Positions 24,586 to 31,715 are shown, numbered from the stretch's first letter. The stretch: DNA of 33,618 nt from Pseudoflavonifractor_A sp022772585 (GCF_052065415.1 NZ_JBQHUB010000034.1:1-33618); one strand, 5' to 3'. Program-made: numbers and translations. Notes: generated by a model not told the origin, from the sequence alone.

Positions 24586-25779
24586 ATGAGCCGGATGGTC
24601 GGTACTGTTTCGAGAGGTATCCGGGCTCCCATCATCCGCAGCGGAGACGACCTGGCGCAGATCGTCCCCGCGTCCATTCTGGAGGCCGCCGCCGAGGACG
24701 GCTTCTCCATCCATGACCGCGACGTGATCGCCATGACCGAGGCCATCGTGGCCCGCGCCCAGGGCAACTACGCCTCTGTGGACGACATCGCCGCCGATGT
24801 AAAGGCCAAACTGGGCGGCGGGACCATCGGCGTCATCTTCCCCATTCTCAGCCGTAACCGCTTTGCCATCTGCCTGCGCGGCATCGCCAAAGGCGCGAAA
24901 AAAGTAGTACTGATGCTCAGCTATCCTGCCGACGAGGTGGGCAACCATCTCATCGACCTGGACGTGATGGATGAGAAGGGCATCGACCCCTACCGGGACG
25001 TGCTGACCCTGGAACGCTTCCGCGAGCTCTTCGGCTGTCCCAAGCACCCCTTTACCGGCATGGACTACGTGGCCTATTACGGCGACCTGATCCGGGAGAG
25101 CGGCGCTGAGGTGGAGATCATCTTCGCCAACGATCCCCGTGCCATCCTGAGCTATACCAAAAACGTGCTCTCCTGCGACATCCACACCCGCCAGCGCACC
25201 AAGCGTCTGCTCAAACAGGCCGGAGCCGAGCGGGTGTACGGCCTGGACGAGATCCTCAACGCCCCGGTCAACGGCAGCGGCTGCAACGAGAAATACGGCC
25301 TTCTGGGCTCCAACAAGTCCACCGAGGATATGGTGAAGCTCTTCCCCCGGGAGTGCCAGGAGCTGGTGGAGTCCATCCAGCGGACCATGCTGGAAAAGAC
25401 CGGCAAGCACGTGGAGGTCATGGTCTACGGAGACGGCGCCTTCAAGGATCCGGTGGGCAAGATCTGGGAGCTGGCCGACCCGGTGGTCTCCCCCGCCTAT
25501 ACCGCCGGTCTGGAGGGCACGCCCAATGAGCTCAAGCTCAAGTACCTGGCCGATAACGACTTTGCCGCCCTCTCCGGTGACGCTCTGAAGGAAGCCATCA
25601 AGGACGAGATCAAGAAGAAGGACGGCAGTCTGGTGGGCAAGATGGCCTCCGAGGGCACCACGCCCCGCCGCCTCACCGACCTGATCGGCTCCCTGTGCGA
25701 CCTGACCTCCGGCTCGGGCGACAAGGGCACCCCCATCGTCTATATCCAGGGCTACTTTGACAATTACACCACCGAGTAA
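24586..25779 (+). CDS. Coenzyme F420-0:L-glutamate ligase-like protein
   Basis: A 397-residue protein of the CofE/F420 gamma-glutamyl ligase family. The N-terminal half carries the ligase fold (VSRGIRAPIIRSGDD, DRDVIAMTEAIVARAQGNY, then SRNRF) and the C-terminal extension is longer than in archaeal CofE. Clostridia of this kind are not known to make F420, and no other F420 gene is nearby, so the acceptor may be another molecule to which glutamate is added. It is monocistronic, with a strong promoter and terminator, and the codon use matches well-expressed genes. Confidence 0.85.
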   Translation: MSRMVGTVSRGIRAPIIRSGDDLAQIVPASILEAAAEDGFSIHDRDVIAMTEAIVARAQGNYASVDDIAADVKAKLGGGTIGVIFPILSRNRFAICLRGIAKGAKKVVLMLSYPADEVGNHLIDLDVMDEKGIDPYRDVLTLERFRELFGCPKHPFTGMDYVAYYGDLIRESGAEVEIIFANDPRAILSYTKNVLSCDIHTRQRTKRLLKQAGAERVYGLDEILNAPVNGSGCNEKYGLLGSNKSTEDMVKLFPRECQELVESIQRTMLEKTGKHVEVMVYGDGAFKDPVGKIWELADPVVSPAYTAGLEGTPNELKLKYLADNDFAALSGDALKEAIKDEIKKKDGSLVGKMASEGTTPRRLTDLIGSLCDLTSGSGDKGTPIVYIQGYFDNYTTE

Positions 25780-25784
25780 ACATT

Positions 25785-25829
25785 CAGGCGCCCCGCGGCA
25801 TAGCCGCGGGGCGCCTGTTCTGTCTTTTT
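25785..25829 (+). terminator. Terminator of the CofE-like gene
   Basis: A 15-bp GC-rich perfect stem (25785-25799 with 25803-25817, loop ATA) is followed by TTCTGTCTTTTT, 6 nt after the stop codon. Confidence 0.9.
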
Positions 25830-25842
25830 GCGCGGCAGTCCC

Positions 25843-26301
25843 TTATGGGGTGGCCCGGTCCGCCAGCATGGCGTCCACCTCGTCCCGGGTGCAGCGGATG
25901 TCCACCTCCCCTACCCGGTGATAGGTGCCAAAATAGGGATCCCTGCCCACCCAGACCGGCCGGCAGCGCCGGTCAGCCTGGGGAACGGCGATAACGATGA
26001 TGTCCCCGCTCCCGGTGTTCTCCACCCAGGCCCGTCCGTCCGAGACCAGGTCCACGCTGGCTACGGCCGGGTCCCTCACCAGCGACAGGAACTCCTCCAG
26101 CATCTCCCCGGCGTCCAGCAGTCCCTGGGTACGCAGAGAGTGGTCGGGCAGCTCCTCCACCCCCAGCAGGATGACCCCGCCGCCGGCATTGGCAAAGGCG
26201 GAATAAGACTCCCATATGCTCTCCGGCAGGCCGCCGGTGGCCAGTTTTGCCTCCAGACGGCCGTCCTCCCGGTATCGCTCCATGTGTGTGAAATCGTACA
26301 T
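25843..26301 (-). CDS. AlbA_2-domain (Schlafen-like) DNA-binding protein
   Basis: A 152-residue protein that is little more than one AlbA_2 domain. The segment from ESIWESYSAFANAGGG to VILLGVEE (about 27-51) is typical of this domain, followed by a C-terminal strand with GTYHRVGEVDIRCTRDEVDAML. Larger relatives carry an extra ATPase/HTH part that is absent here. The ATG at 26301 follows GGGAG. A longer upstream frame runs into the tRNA promoter and is rejected. Probable role is nucleic-acid binding or regulation. Confidence 0.8.
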   Translation of the reverse strand: MYDFTHMERYREDGRLEAKLATGGLPESIWESYSAFANAGGGVILLGVEELPDHSLRTQGLLDAGEMLEEFLSLVRDPAVASVDLVSDGRAWVENTGSGDIIVIAVPQADRRCRPVWVGRDPYFGTYHRVGEVDIRCTRDEVDAMLADRATP

Positions 26302-26395
26302 GGCGCTCACTCCCTTCTGTTTCCTCCAGTATAGCGGACTCCCTGGTTCCCGGCAAGCCGGGCGGAAAAATTTTGCGCATATCTCAAAAATTCGG

Positions 26396-26451
26396 TTGAC
26401 AAACAGGGCGTATCCCGCTATAATAATCAAGCGGTCTGAAATTGAGACCGC
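26396..26451 (+). promoter_or_regulatory. tRNA-Leu promoter and 5'-leader hairpin
   Basis: TTGACA (26396-26401), a 17-bp spacer and TATAAT (26419-26424) are ideal. From the expected start site, GCGGTCT (26431-26437) pairs perfectly with AGACCGC (26445-26451), leaving only 6 nt before the mature tRNA. The hairpin may guide RNase P or mark the start of processing. Confidence 0.85.
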
Positions 26452-26457
26452 TTCTGT

Positions 26458-26541
26458 GCGGATGTGCTGGAACTGGTAGACAGGCACGTTTGAGGTGCGT
26501 GTGTCCATGACGTACGGGTTCAAGTCCCGTCATCCGCACCA
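26458..26541 (+). tRNA. tRNA-Leu (anticodon GAG)
   Basis: An 84-nt class II tRNA. The acceptor arms are GCGGATG and CATCCGC, with encoded CCA at 26539-26541. The anticodon stem CACGT/GCGTG encloses loop TTGAGGT, giving anticodon GAG. A long variable arm and the T-arm CGGGTTCAAGTCCCG follow. It reads CUC and CUU codons. It has its own promoter and terminator and is not clustered with other tRNAs. Confidence 0.97.
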
Positions 26542-26581
26542 ATCCCGGAGCTCTTGCAGAGCAAGAGCTCCGGGATTTTTT
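26541..26581 (+). terminator. Terminator of tRNA-Leu
   Basis: A 17-bp perfect stem (26541-26557 with 26561-26577, loop AGA) starts at the last base of the tRNA and ends in a run of T. Confidence 0.95.
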
Positions 26582-26685
26582 ATACTCCCGCAGCGGCTTT
26601 ACGCCCTTTCCAGGGACAAAAACGGAATATCCCGGGGGCATAAAACTTCCATCGGAAAAACAAAATTTACACATGAAGCACACAC

Positions 26686-26727
26686 AAAAGCCCGCCCCAC
26701 AGTCCATCCTGCGGGGCGGGCCTCTTT
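26686..26727 (-). terminator. Terminator downstream of the Sel1-repeat gene
   Basis: Stem GCCCGCCCC (26690-26698) with 26713-26721. The minus strand continues with CTTTTGTG. The plus strand also has a T-run, so it may work both ways. Confidence 0.75.
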
Positions 26728-26779
26728 TATTTCTTCTCCTATGGACGGACTTATTCATCCTCCAGGCCGTCCAATTATA

Positions 26780-28483
26780 TCAAAAAGCAAAGTCTTCCTG
26801 CTCTTCCGCGGGGACCTGCTCTTCTTCCCATTCAAGGTCTTTGAGCTGTTCGGCCCATTCTTTCTCATGCGCCTCCCGGGCCAGCCAGTCTTCGATGCTC
26901 TCCAGCGCCTCCTCATACCAGGCGTCCGGCCAATCATAGACGCCGTTGCTGTTGGGACGCAGCTGCGCCAACATCTCCCGGGTGGCCGCGCCGCTGGCCA
27001 GCAGCGTCTGCAGGATGTCCCCGCAGCGGCTGTCGCCGCCCCAGGCCCCATCGTACAGCAGCCGCACCTTTTCCTGGTCCAGCAGGCCGCACAGCCGCGC
27101 AAACGGGTCGTCCGTCCCTGTCCGGCTCGATGGCAAGTCCGTACACATCAGGTCATAGAAAGCCTCTTCCCCACTCTGCTGCTTCCACCCGGTCCAAAGT
27201 CTCCGGAGAAGATCCGGCCGGAGCCGGGCGCAGCCTTCCGGGGCGGACACACGCACCAGAATGTCGACCCAGAGGAGAAGGCCATGATGAAAACACATGT
27301 CCCGCATCCAGTACCGTACAGCCGCCCGGGGATTTCGGGGCACATCCACGCCGTCTCTGTAGTAGTCAAACAAATAGTAGTCGGAATCTTGGGCCTGCCG
27401 GTAGAGCTCCGCTGCCTTTCGGCGGTCCTTCGTCACGCCCCTGCCCTCCGCATAGCACTTTGCCAGCATCCAGAAGCACGTGCACCGCTCAACATACGCC
27501 CCATCCCCTTCATACTGGCCTCCTACCGCGGCGGTGAGGGCACGGACTGCCCGTTCTTCGTCTGCCGGGACCCCCTTGCCATCCAAAAGGAGACCGGCCA
27601 GGTAAGGGACCATGTCGATCTTATGGGGCAGGGCCTCCTCCATCCAGTGGACGGCCTCCTCCCCGGAGATCTCATCCCCGCAGTATCCCCCAAGAAAATG
27701 CTCCTTGGGCATTTTCATGACTTCGGTATAGAACTGCCAGCCGATCTCACACTGGGCGTCCACGCTGCCCGCCTCGGCGGCCTGCCGCAGAAGATCCAGG
27801 GGCTCCCAGTGATCTCCGAACCGGTCCTCATCACTGAGAAGCTCATACAGGTGCCAGCCGGCCTCGCCGCAGTCATACAGGAAGGCGCTCTCCAGCAGAT
27901 GTTCCATCAGGTCCAGCAGCCAGCCCATCTCCTCCTCGTCCAGGTCTTCCTTCAGCTGCCAGCGCTCACAGAGCTCCTTCAGCCCGAGGGCCAGGGTCAT
28001 CTCCTCCTCCGGCGTCTGCACCCCGTGTCCCACGATCCCTTCCAGGACCTTTCTATCCGACTCCTCCTCAAACAGGATGCGGCAGGACCGGTCGCCGCAG
28101 TCATCCCCCAGGGTCTCCACCAGAAGATAGTATTCCAGCAGCAGCCCAACGGCCTGGGGGGAAAGCCTCCGCTGCCGGATCTCCTGGATCCCGGAATAAT
28201 TCCAGCCGTAGCGCCATTCCAGGTTCAGCTGTACGGAGGCGAAGTCATCGTTGGGGCGGACCTCCTCCTTGCGCTTGACCAGCCGGGGCAGCTCCGGGGC
28301 CAGCTCTTCAAAGCAGGCCGGGATGGGCTGCTCCCAGTCCTCCTCCGGCTTCTCCTGCCAGTACTCCAGCGGCCAGCGGTAATACTCCAGCAGGGCGATC
28401 TCCCAAAGGTCCCGGTCCTCCGTCACGGCTTCCATAAACGCGTCGTAGCATTCCCGGATGCGCTGTTCCATGTTGCTTAGCAT
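26780..28483 (-). CDS. Sel1-repeat (tetratricopeptide-like) protein
   Basis: A 567-residue acidic, helical protein without signal peptide. The middle carries Sel1-like repeats, for example AQCEIGWQFYTEV, YLAGLLLDGKGVPADEERAV and MLAKCYAEGRGVTKDRRKAA. Such repeats are protein-interaction scaffolds. The N-terminal about 45 residues (RIRECYDAFMEAVTEDRD onward) form a separate module that is duplicated as a truncated gene at 29062-29184. ATG 28483 is chosen because AAGGAGG lies 10 nt upstream. Eleven further codons upstream precede the ribosome site. Function is unknown. Sel1 proteins are often signalling adaptors, and some act as immunity partners in contact-dependent systems, but nothing here proves that. 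Confidence 0.85.
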   Translation of the reverse strand: MLSNMEQRIRECYDAFMEAVTEDRDLWEIALLEYYRWPLEYWQEKPEEDWEQPIPACFEELAPELPRLVKRKEEVRPNDDFASVQLNLEWRYGWNYSGIQEIRQRRLSPQAVGLLLEYYLLVETLGDDCGDRSCRILFEEESDRKVLEGIVGHGVQTPEEEMTLALGLKELCERWQLKEDLDEEEMGWLLDLMEHLLESAFLYDCGEAGWHLYELLSDEDRFGDHWEPLDLLRQAAEAGSVDAQCEIGWQFYTEVMKMPKEHFLGGYCGDEISGEEAVHWMEEALPHKIDMVPYLAGLLLDGKGVPADEERAVRALTAAVGGQYEGDGAYVERCTCFWMLAKCYAEGRGVTKDRRKAAELYRQAQDSDYYLFDYYRDGVDVPRNPRAAVRYWMRDMCFHHGLLLWVDILVRVSAPEGCARLRPDLLRRLWTGWKQQSGEEAFYDLMCTDLPSSRTGTDDPFARLCGLLDQEKVRLLYDGAWGGDSRCGDILQTLLASGAATREMLAQLRPNSNGVYDWPDAWYEEALESIEDWLAREAHEKEWAEQLKDLEWEEEQVPAEEQEDFAF

Positions 28484-28786
28484 ATCGTTTGATCCTCCTT
28501 TATCGCCACACCGCATTCGGTATTTTTCCGATGTGCTGTATGGTTCGTATTCCGGATACCTGTTTTGCGGAACCCGGAAGCGTGTTTTGATCAGGTTCTC
28601 TTCGCTTCCATACTGTCAGGGTGGGAAACACGGCTGTTCCCCACCCGATAATTTTCTAAAGATACATAAATTTTGATTTGATAATTCCGGGAAATGTGCT
28701 ATGCTGTTACCAGGCAAAGCGTACAGGCTGGGCGTCTGCCCTCAGGCCTTCCGCTGCGCATTTTTTAACAGGAAGGGGAACTGATC
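28484..28786. other. Intergenic region between the divergent Sel1 and ACP genes
   Basis: Contains no gene. It has an inverted repeat GGAAGCG (28576-28582) with CGCTTCC (28603-28609) and a GGGTGGGAA/TTCCCCACCC hairpin with one bulge (28619-28627 with 28637-28646). Probable ACP promoter: TTGATA (28678-28683), a 16-bp spacer and TATGCT (28700-28705). No clear Sel1 promoter was identified. Confidence 0.55.
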
Positions 28787-29029
28787 ATGAACACAGCAGA
28801 CATTTATGCAAAGGTAAAGGCAATCCTGGCAGAGCATCTGAATGTGGATGAAGCCCTCGTGGACATGGACACCGCCATCAGATCCGATCTGGTAGCGGAT
28901 GAAAGCGAGCTCATCAATATCCTGCTGGATCTGGAGGAAGCCTTCGATCTCGACATCCCGGATTCGGACTTTGAGGACATCGACACCGTGGGCGACATTG
29001 TGGAATACGTCAAAAACGAGATGGACTGA
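28787..29029 (+). CDS. Acyl-carrier-protein-like protein with displaced serine
   Basis: An 80-residue acidic protein with the four-helix ACP pattern and the conserved ends LEEAFDLDIPD and TVGDIVEYV. In ACPs a serine in a DSL motif carries phosphopantetheine. Here the aligned tripeptide is Asp38-Glu39-Ser40, so Glu replaces the attachment serine and a serine follows one residue later. Counting back from LEE confirms the shift. It may be unmodified, or modified at an unusual register. No fatty-acid or polyketide genes are near. AAGGGG precedes the ATG. It lies between a Sel1 gene and a fragment of a second copy. Confidence 0.85.
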   Translation: MNTADIYAKVKAILAEHLNVDEALVDMDTAIRSDLVADESELINILLDLEEAFDLDIPDSDFEDIDTVGDIVEYVKNEMD

Positions 29030-29061
29030 GGAAGCAATTGGGAATTATGCTTTCTGAGCCA

Positions 29062-29184
29062 CTACTCCAGCGGCCAGCGGTAATACTCCAGCAGGGCGAT
29101 CTCCCAAAAATCCCGATCCTCCGTCACGGCATTCAGGAATGCGCCGTAGCACTCCCGGATGCGCGTTTCCAGTTTGCTCAGCAT
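29062..29184 (-). pseudogene. Truncated second copy of the Sel1-repeat gene
   Basis: Forty codons that closely repeat the N-terminus of the 26780-28483 protein (MLSKLETRIRECYGAF, then LWEIALLEYYRWPLE with one change), ending at a stop right where similarity ends. DNA similarity is high over about 130 bp. It has a GGGGAA site before ATG 29184. Best explained as a tandem paralogue lost by deletion, or as a donor cassette for recombination. Confidence 0.85.
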
Positions 29185-29597
29185 ATCTTGTTCCCCCTTG
29201 TCATCCTGCCGCGCCGCGGTCCTCTTTCCGGCAGTTTCCGTCACCGGTCCTATCGTTCAGGCACTGCATTCTGATTTTATACGAAAAGGCACATGAAATC
29301 AAGGTAATCCCTAACATGCAGGAGGTACTTTCCTTTTATTGATTTTGATATGATGATTTCAAAACCCACTACACAGATAGGAGATGGGATTCCCATCTCG
29401 AATCCCATCAAATCGAAAATATTTCTATGTTGAGATTCTGGGAAGACATGCGATTCCGTGTTTCCAGACCTCTGTTGTTTTTGGTCAAAAAGTTTGTAAA
29501 ATATCCGATATCGCAGATTGTATCCACGTTTTTTGCTTGAAATCGCAATAAAAAAAGAGCAGTCAATTGACTGCTCTTTCCTGGACTCTGTTGAGTT
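29185..29597. other. AT-rich non-coding stretch before the integration junction
   Basis: No gene can be supported. A perfect hairpin GAGATGGGA/TCCCATCTC lies at 29381-29399, with AATCCCATC repeated just after it. A minus-strand frame of 70 codons overlaps the terminator and tRNA remnant and is not credible. Base composition falls well below the chromosome here. Confidence 0.5.
29554..29579 (-). terminator. Perfect palindromic terminator next to the tRNA remnant
   Basis: A 26-nt perfect palindrome (29554-29579). On the minus strand it is followed by a U-run from A29550-A29556. It lies 18 nt beyond the tRNA-like 3' end, as expected for the original terminator of that tRNA gene. Confidence 0.85.
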
Positions 29598-29625
29598 TGG
29601 TGGAGATAAGCGGAATCCAACCGCT
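29598..29625 (-). other. tRNA 3'-end remnant, probable attachment site
   Basis: On the minus strand the sequence reads a T-arm (GCGG, loop TTGGATT, CCGC), an acceptor strand TTATCTCC and ACCA, i.e. the last third of a tRNA, best matching my recollection of tRNA-Ala(GGC). One T-loop base (C to G) departs from consensus. There is no 5' part. A tRNA 3' end followed by a terminator on the chromosome side and an ICE on the other side is the signature of an integration junction. Confidence 0.6.
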
Positions 29626-29786
29626 GTTGTTTGTTTGCCTGAAAGTGCTCTTAAAATCTGGTAGAAACAAAAAAGACAGCCGTCCCTCGCCTCCTAATAA
29701 GAAAACATAAGAAAGTCAGTAAAATCAATGTTTTCAAAGGCAGGGAACACGGTACGAAGTCAAAAAATCTCATACTGACAGGCACG

Positions 29787-29859
29787 AAGGGCGCTGATTT
29801 TCACATCAGCGCCCTTTTCCTGTCCCCACGCCATAGGCAGCCACCCTATGGCGTTTTTT
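29787..29859 (+). terminator. Tandem intrinsic terminators at the ICE edge
   Basis: Two terminators follow one another: a 12-bp stem (29787-29798 with 29805-29816) with T4, and a 9-bp stem (29829-29837 with 29845-29853) with T6. Neither has a gene upstream on its strand, so they probably insulate the element from chromosomal read-through. Confidence 0.85.
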
Positions 29860-29877
29860 CATATCCGTACCTATGCC

Positions 29878-30000
29878 CACCCGAAAAATGTATCAATTAG
29901 GGTGCGAAAACCTCTGTTTTTTCCTCTCAGAGCGCCGCTTGAAAGGCGGCGTGGGTGTTTTCCCATGGGAAGCGTCCGAGAGGCATGACAGGGGCTTTTT
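29878..30000 (+). ncRNA. Structured leader RNA with terminator-like closing stem
   Basis: Nested helices are visible: CACCC/GGGTG (29878-29882 with 29900-29904), CCTCTGT with ACAGGGG (29911-29917 with 29988-29994), CCTCTC/GAGAGG (29923-29928 with 29978-29983), CGCCGC/GCGGCG (29933-29938 with 29946-29951) and TTCC/GGAA (29960-29971). The two inner hairpins form a three-way junction, and the outer stem runs into six T. It ends about 50 nt before the replication-type gene, so attenuation of that gene is plausible. Confidence 0.55.
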
Positions 30001-30048
30001 TGCGCCAAAATCAACACTTTTCAAAACCAGAGAAAGGAGGCGCCGGAT

Positions 30049-30906
30049 ATGGCAGTTTTCCGCATCGAAAAGACCAGAGATTACACGGTCATGTCCAACT
30101 ACCACCTGCGGGACAGGTCGCTGTCCCTGAAAGCGAAGGGGCTGCTGTCCCTCATGCTGTCGCTGCCGGAGGACTGGGACTACACCATGAAGGGGCTTGC
30201 CCGCATCTGCAAGGACGGCATCGACAGCATCAGCGGCGGGATCCGGGAGCTGGAGGCGCACGGCTATCTCGTCCGGGCGCGCGTCCGCAACGAGAACGGG
30301 CAGCTTGGCTCCATCGAGTACACTATTTTGGAGCGGCCGAAGGAACCGGCACAGACGCCCGCGCCTATCCGGGAAAAACCTATACGGGAAAATCCAATAC
30401 AGGTAAAGCCAATGTTGGATGCCCCAATTCAGGAGAACCCCGCCCAATTAAATACTAAAGAACAAAATAAAGAATTATCAATTACGCAAGGATCAAGTCC
30501 TATCCCATCAAGTCCCCCTACCCCCAGAGAAAAAAGCAGGATCGGACAGGACAGGATGCGGGAGCGCGAGAGCTACCGGGAGATCATTTTGGAGAACATC
30601 GACTACGATATCCTCACCCAGGATGAAAAGCTGGACAGGGACCGTCTGGACGAGCTGGTGGAACTCATGGTGGATACCGTCTGCTCCAACCGGGAGATGA
30701 TCCGCGTGGCCGGGGATGATTACCCGGCGGAGGTCGTCCGGTCACGGTTCCTGAAGCTGAACGCCTCACACATTGAGTATGTCCTTGACCGGATGCGGGA
30801 GAACACCACCTATGTCCGCAATATCAAGAAATATCTGCTGGCCGCGCTGTATAACGCGCCGGTCACGATGGACAGCTACTACACAAGCCAAGGAATCGGT
30901 CGATGA
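30049..30906 (+). CDS. ICE HTH/DUF6017 replication-type protein, altered C-terminus
   Basis: A 285-residue protein. An N-terminal winged-helix region (residues 1-95, starting MAVFRIEKTRDYTVMSNYHL) is like phage replisome organisers and ICE replication initiators. A low-complexity linker with repeated REKPI/RENPIQ motifs follows (about 100-165). The C-terminal helical DUF6017 region (about 175-280) ends MDSYYT. After that the frame continues only with SQGIGR and stops. The sequence then turns into the RNA module. A one-base shift would give a further 28 codons, so a junction or frameshift near 30885 is likely. GGAGG precedes ATG 30049. Confidence 0.82.
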   Translation: MAVFRIEKTRDYTVMSNYHLRDRSLSLKAKGLLSLMLSLPEDWDYTMKGLARICKDGIDSISGGIRELEAHGYLVRARVRNENGQLGSIEYTILERPKEPAQTPAPIREKPIRENPIQVKPMLDAPIQENPAQLNTKEQNKELSITQGSSPIPSSPPTPREKSRIGQDRMRERESYREIILENIDYDILTQDEKLDRDRLDELVELMVDTVCSNREMIRVAGDDYPAEVVRSRFLKLNASHIEYVLDRMRENTTYVRNIKKYLLAALYNAPVTMDSYYTSQGIGR

Positions 30907-30959
30907 TACGGTCAAACGCATGATCCGGGGCGAGGTTCGGACCGGGAATATTTCTGAGA

Positions 30960-31330
30960 GTAGTGGTAATTAAGGAATAGATATGCTATAGTGAAGTCGC
31001 TAGGATCGATATTAGCAAGCAAGCTTGTTTGAGGGTTCGACGAGATAAGCCCAAGATGACAACCTAGATGCTGCGATGATGATTAGCAACCTAAAAACAG
31101 TAAATCAGTTGATACTATCAGTACCGATCAAAATTCTCGTTACGATACTGAGAACCCACGGATAGGCTTCGGGAGATGTAATCTCTTTTGTGGTGGGCCC
31201 GGATGCTGTATCAATGCTTTACACCATACTTAATGAATGGGATAGTTATGCCCATTTATTAGTGATGTGTGTAAAGCGGCGTTATTTGACTTGATAGCAA
31301 GACTTGCACACATCAGTGATACAGGTCTTT
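30960..31330 (+). ncRNA. Candidate large structured RNA upstream of the HNH gene
   Basis: About 370 nt without a credible gene but rich in helices: GCTA/TAGC (30999-31002 with 31013-31016), TTGAT/ATCAA (31109-31113 with 31127-31131), TTCTC/GAGAA (31134-31138 with 31150-31154), CCCAC/GTGGG (31155-31159 with 31193-31197) enclosing GAGAT/ATCTC (31173-31177 with 31181-31185), GCTTTACAC/GTGTAAAGC (31216-31224 with 31269-31277) enclosing an 11-bp stem (31231-31241 with 31251-31261), and an alternative 12-bp helix (31263-31274 with 31304-31315). GC content is far below the chromosome. I cannot match it to group I or II intron cores. An IscB-type guide RNA (HEARO) is the closest idea by context. Confidence 0.6.
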
Positions 31331-31333
31331 TTT
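31300..31333 (+). terminator. Terminator-like hairpin between the RNA and the HNH gene
   Basis: AGACTTG (31300-31306) pairs with CAGGTCT (31322-31328) across a 15-nt loop, and T-rich sequence (CTTTTTTATT) overlaps and follows it. Its left arm overlaps the right arm of the 12-bp helix 31263-31274/31304-31315, so only one of the two can form. It ends 28 nt before the HNH start codon. Confidence 0.55.
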
Positions 31334-31360
31334 ATTATCAAGTCAGATGGAGGTGAGAAT

Positions 31361-31702
31361 ATGAAAATCAACAAAAAGAATGCTCTCCGCTTGTGGGAAG
31401 AACGGTACGGCGATGCTCAGTATGCTGCTGACTTTCACGGAAACTTAATGTATCGTGATGCCTTCGGTGATCGGGAGTATGTTGTTTACCGTGGTGAAGC
31501 AGAATTGTATTGCGGGTGGAACATTCATCACATTATGCCTGTTGCCAATGGTGGGTCAGATGAGAAAAGTAATCTGCTCTGCACTAACATCATTACGAAT
31601 GATGAGGCCGAGGACAAGATCACATTTTGGATCGATGACTGTCTTTATCAAGTGCAACGCAAACCGGAAACATCCGAGTACCAAATTGTTCAGTTACAGT
31701 GA
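31361..31702 (+). CDS. Small HNH endonuclease
   Basis: A 113-residue protein. The HNH core spans about 51-90: CGWNIHHIMP with His56-His57, the GGSDEKSNL segment with Asn71, and TNDEAEDK with Asn80 where many members have His, making it an HNN-type nuclease. There is no PLMP, RuvC or zinc-ribbon domain, so it is not IscB or IshB. The N-terminal 45 residues (ALRLWEERYGDAQYA) may bind DNA or RNA. ATG 31361 follows GGAGGTGAG. It is preceded by the structured RNA and followed after 13 nt by an acidic small gene. Possible roles are homing-type cutting, RNA-directed cutting, or defence. Confidence 0.85.
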   Translation: MKINKKNALRLWEERYGDAQYAADFHGNLMYRDAFGDREYVVYRGEAELYCGWNIHHIMPVANGGSDEKSNLLCTNIITNDEAEDKITFWIDDCLYQVQRKPETSEYQIVQLQ

Positions 31703-31715
31703 TTGGAGGATATCG

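Noticed and set aside
26302..26523. N-terminal extension of the AlbA_2 protein
   Set aside because: The longer frame would start inside tRNA-Leu and cross its promoter. The internal ATG at 26301 has its own ribosome site.
26495..28480. 661-codon plus-strand frame overlapping tRNA-Leu and the Sel1 gene
   Set aside because: It starts inside the tRNA and is antisense to a protein with recognisable Sel1 repeats and a good ribosome site.
29408..29620. 70-codon minus-strand gene
   Set aside because: It overlaps the palindromic terminator and the tRNA remnant and has no ribosome site.
30960..31330. Group II intron
   Set aside because: No GTGYG-type 5' end, no domain V with its conserved AGC triad and bulge, and no reverse transcriptase.
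30960..31330. Group I intron with HNH gene
   Set aside because: I could not find the paired P7 core strands or a plausible exon continuation on both sides. Flanking genes are different genes. Kept only as a weak alternative.
31361..31702. IscB, IsrB or IshB nuclease
   Set aside because: The 113-residue protein has an HNH core only. There is no RuvC segment, no bridge helix and no PLMP motif.
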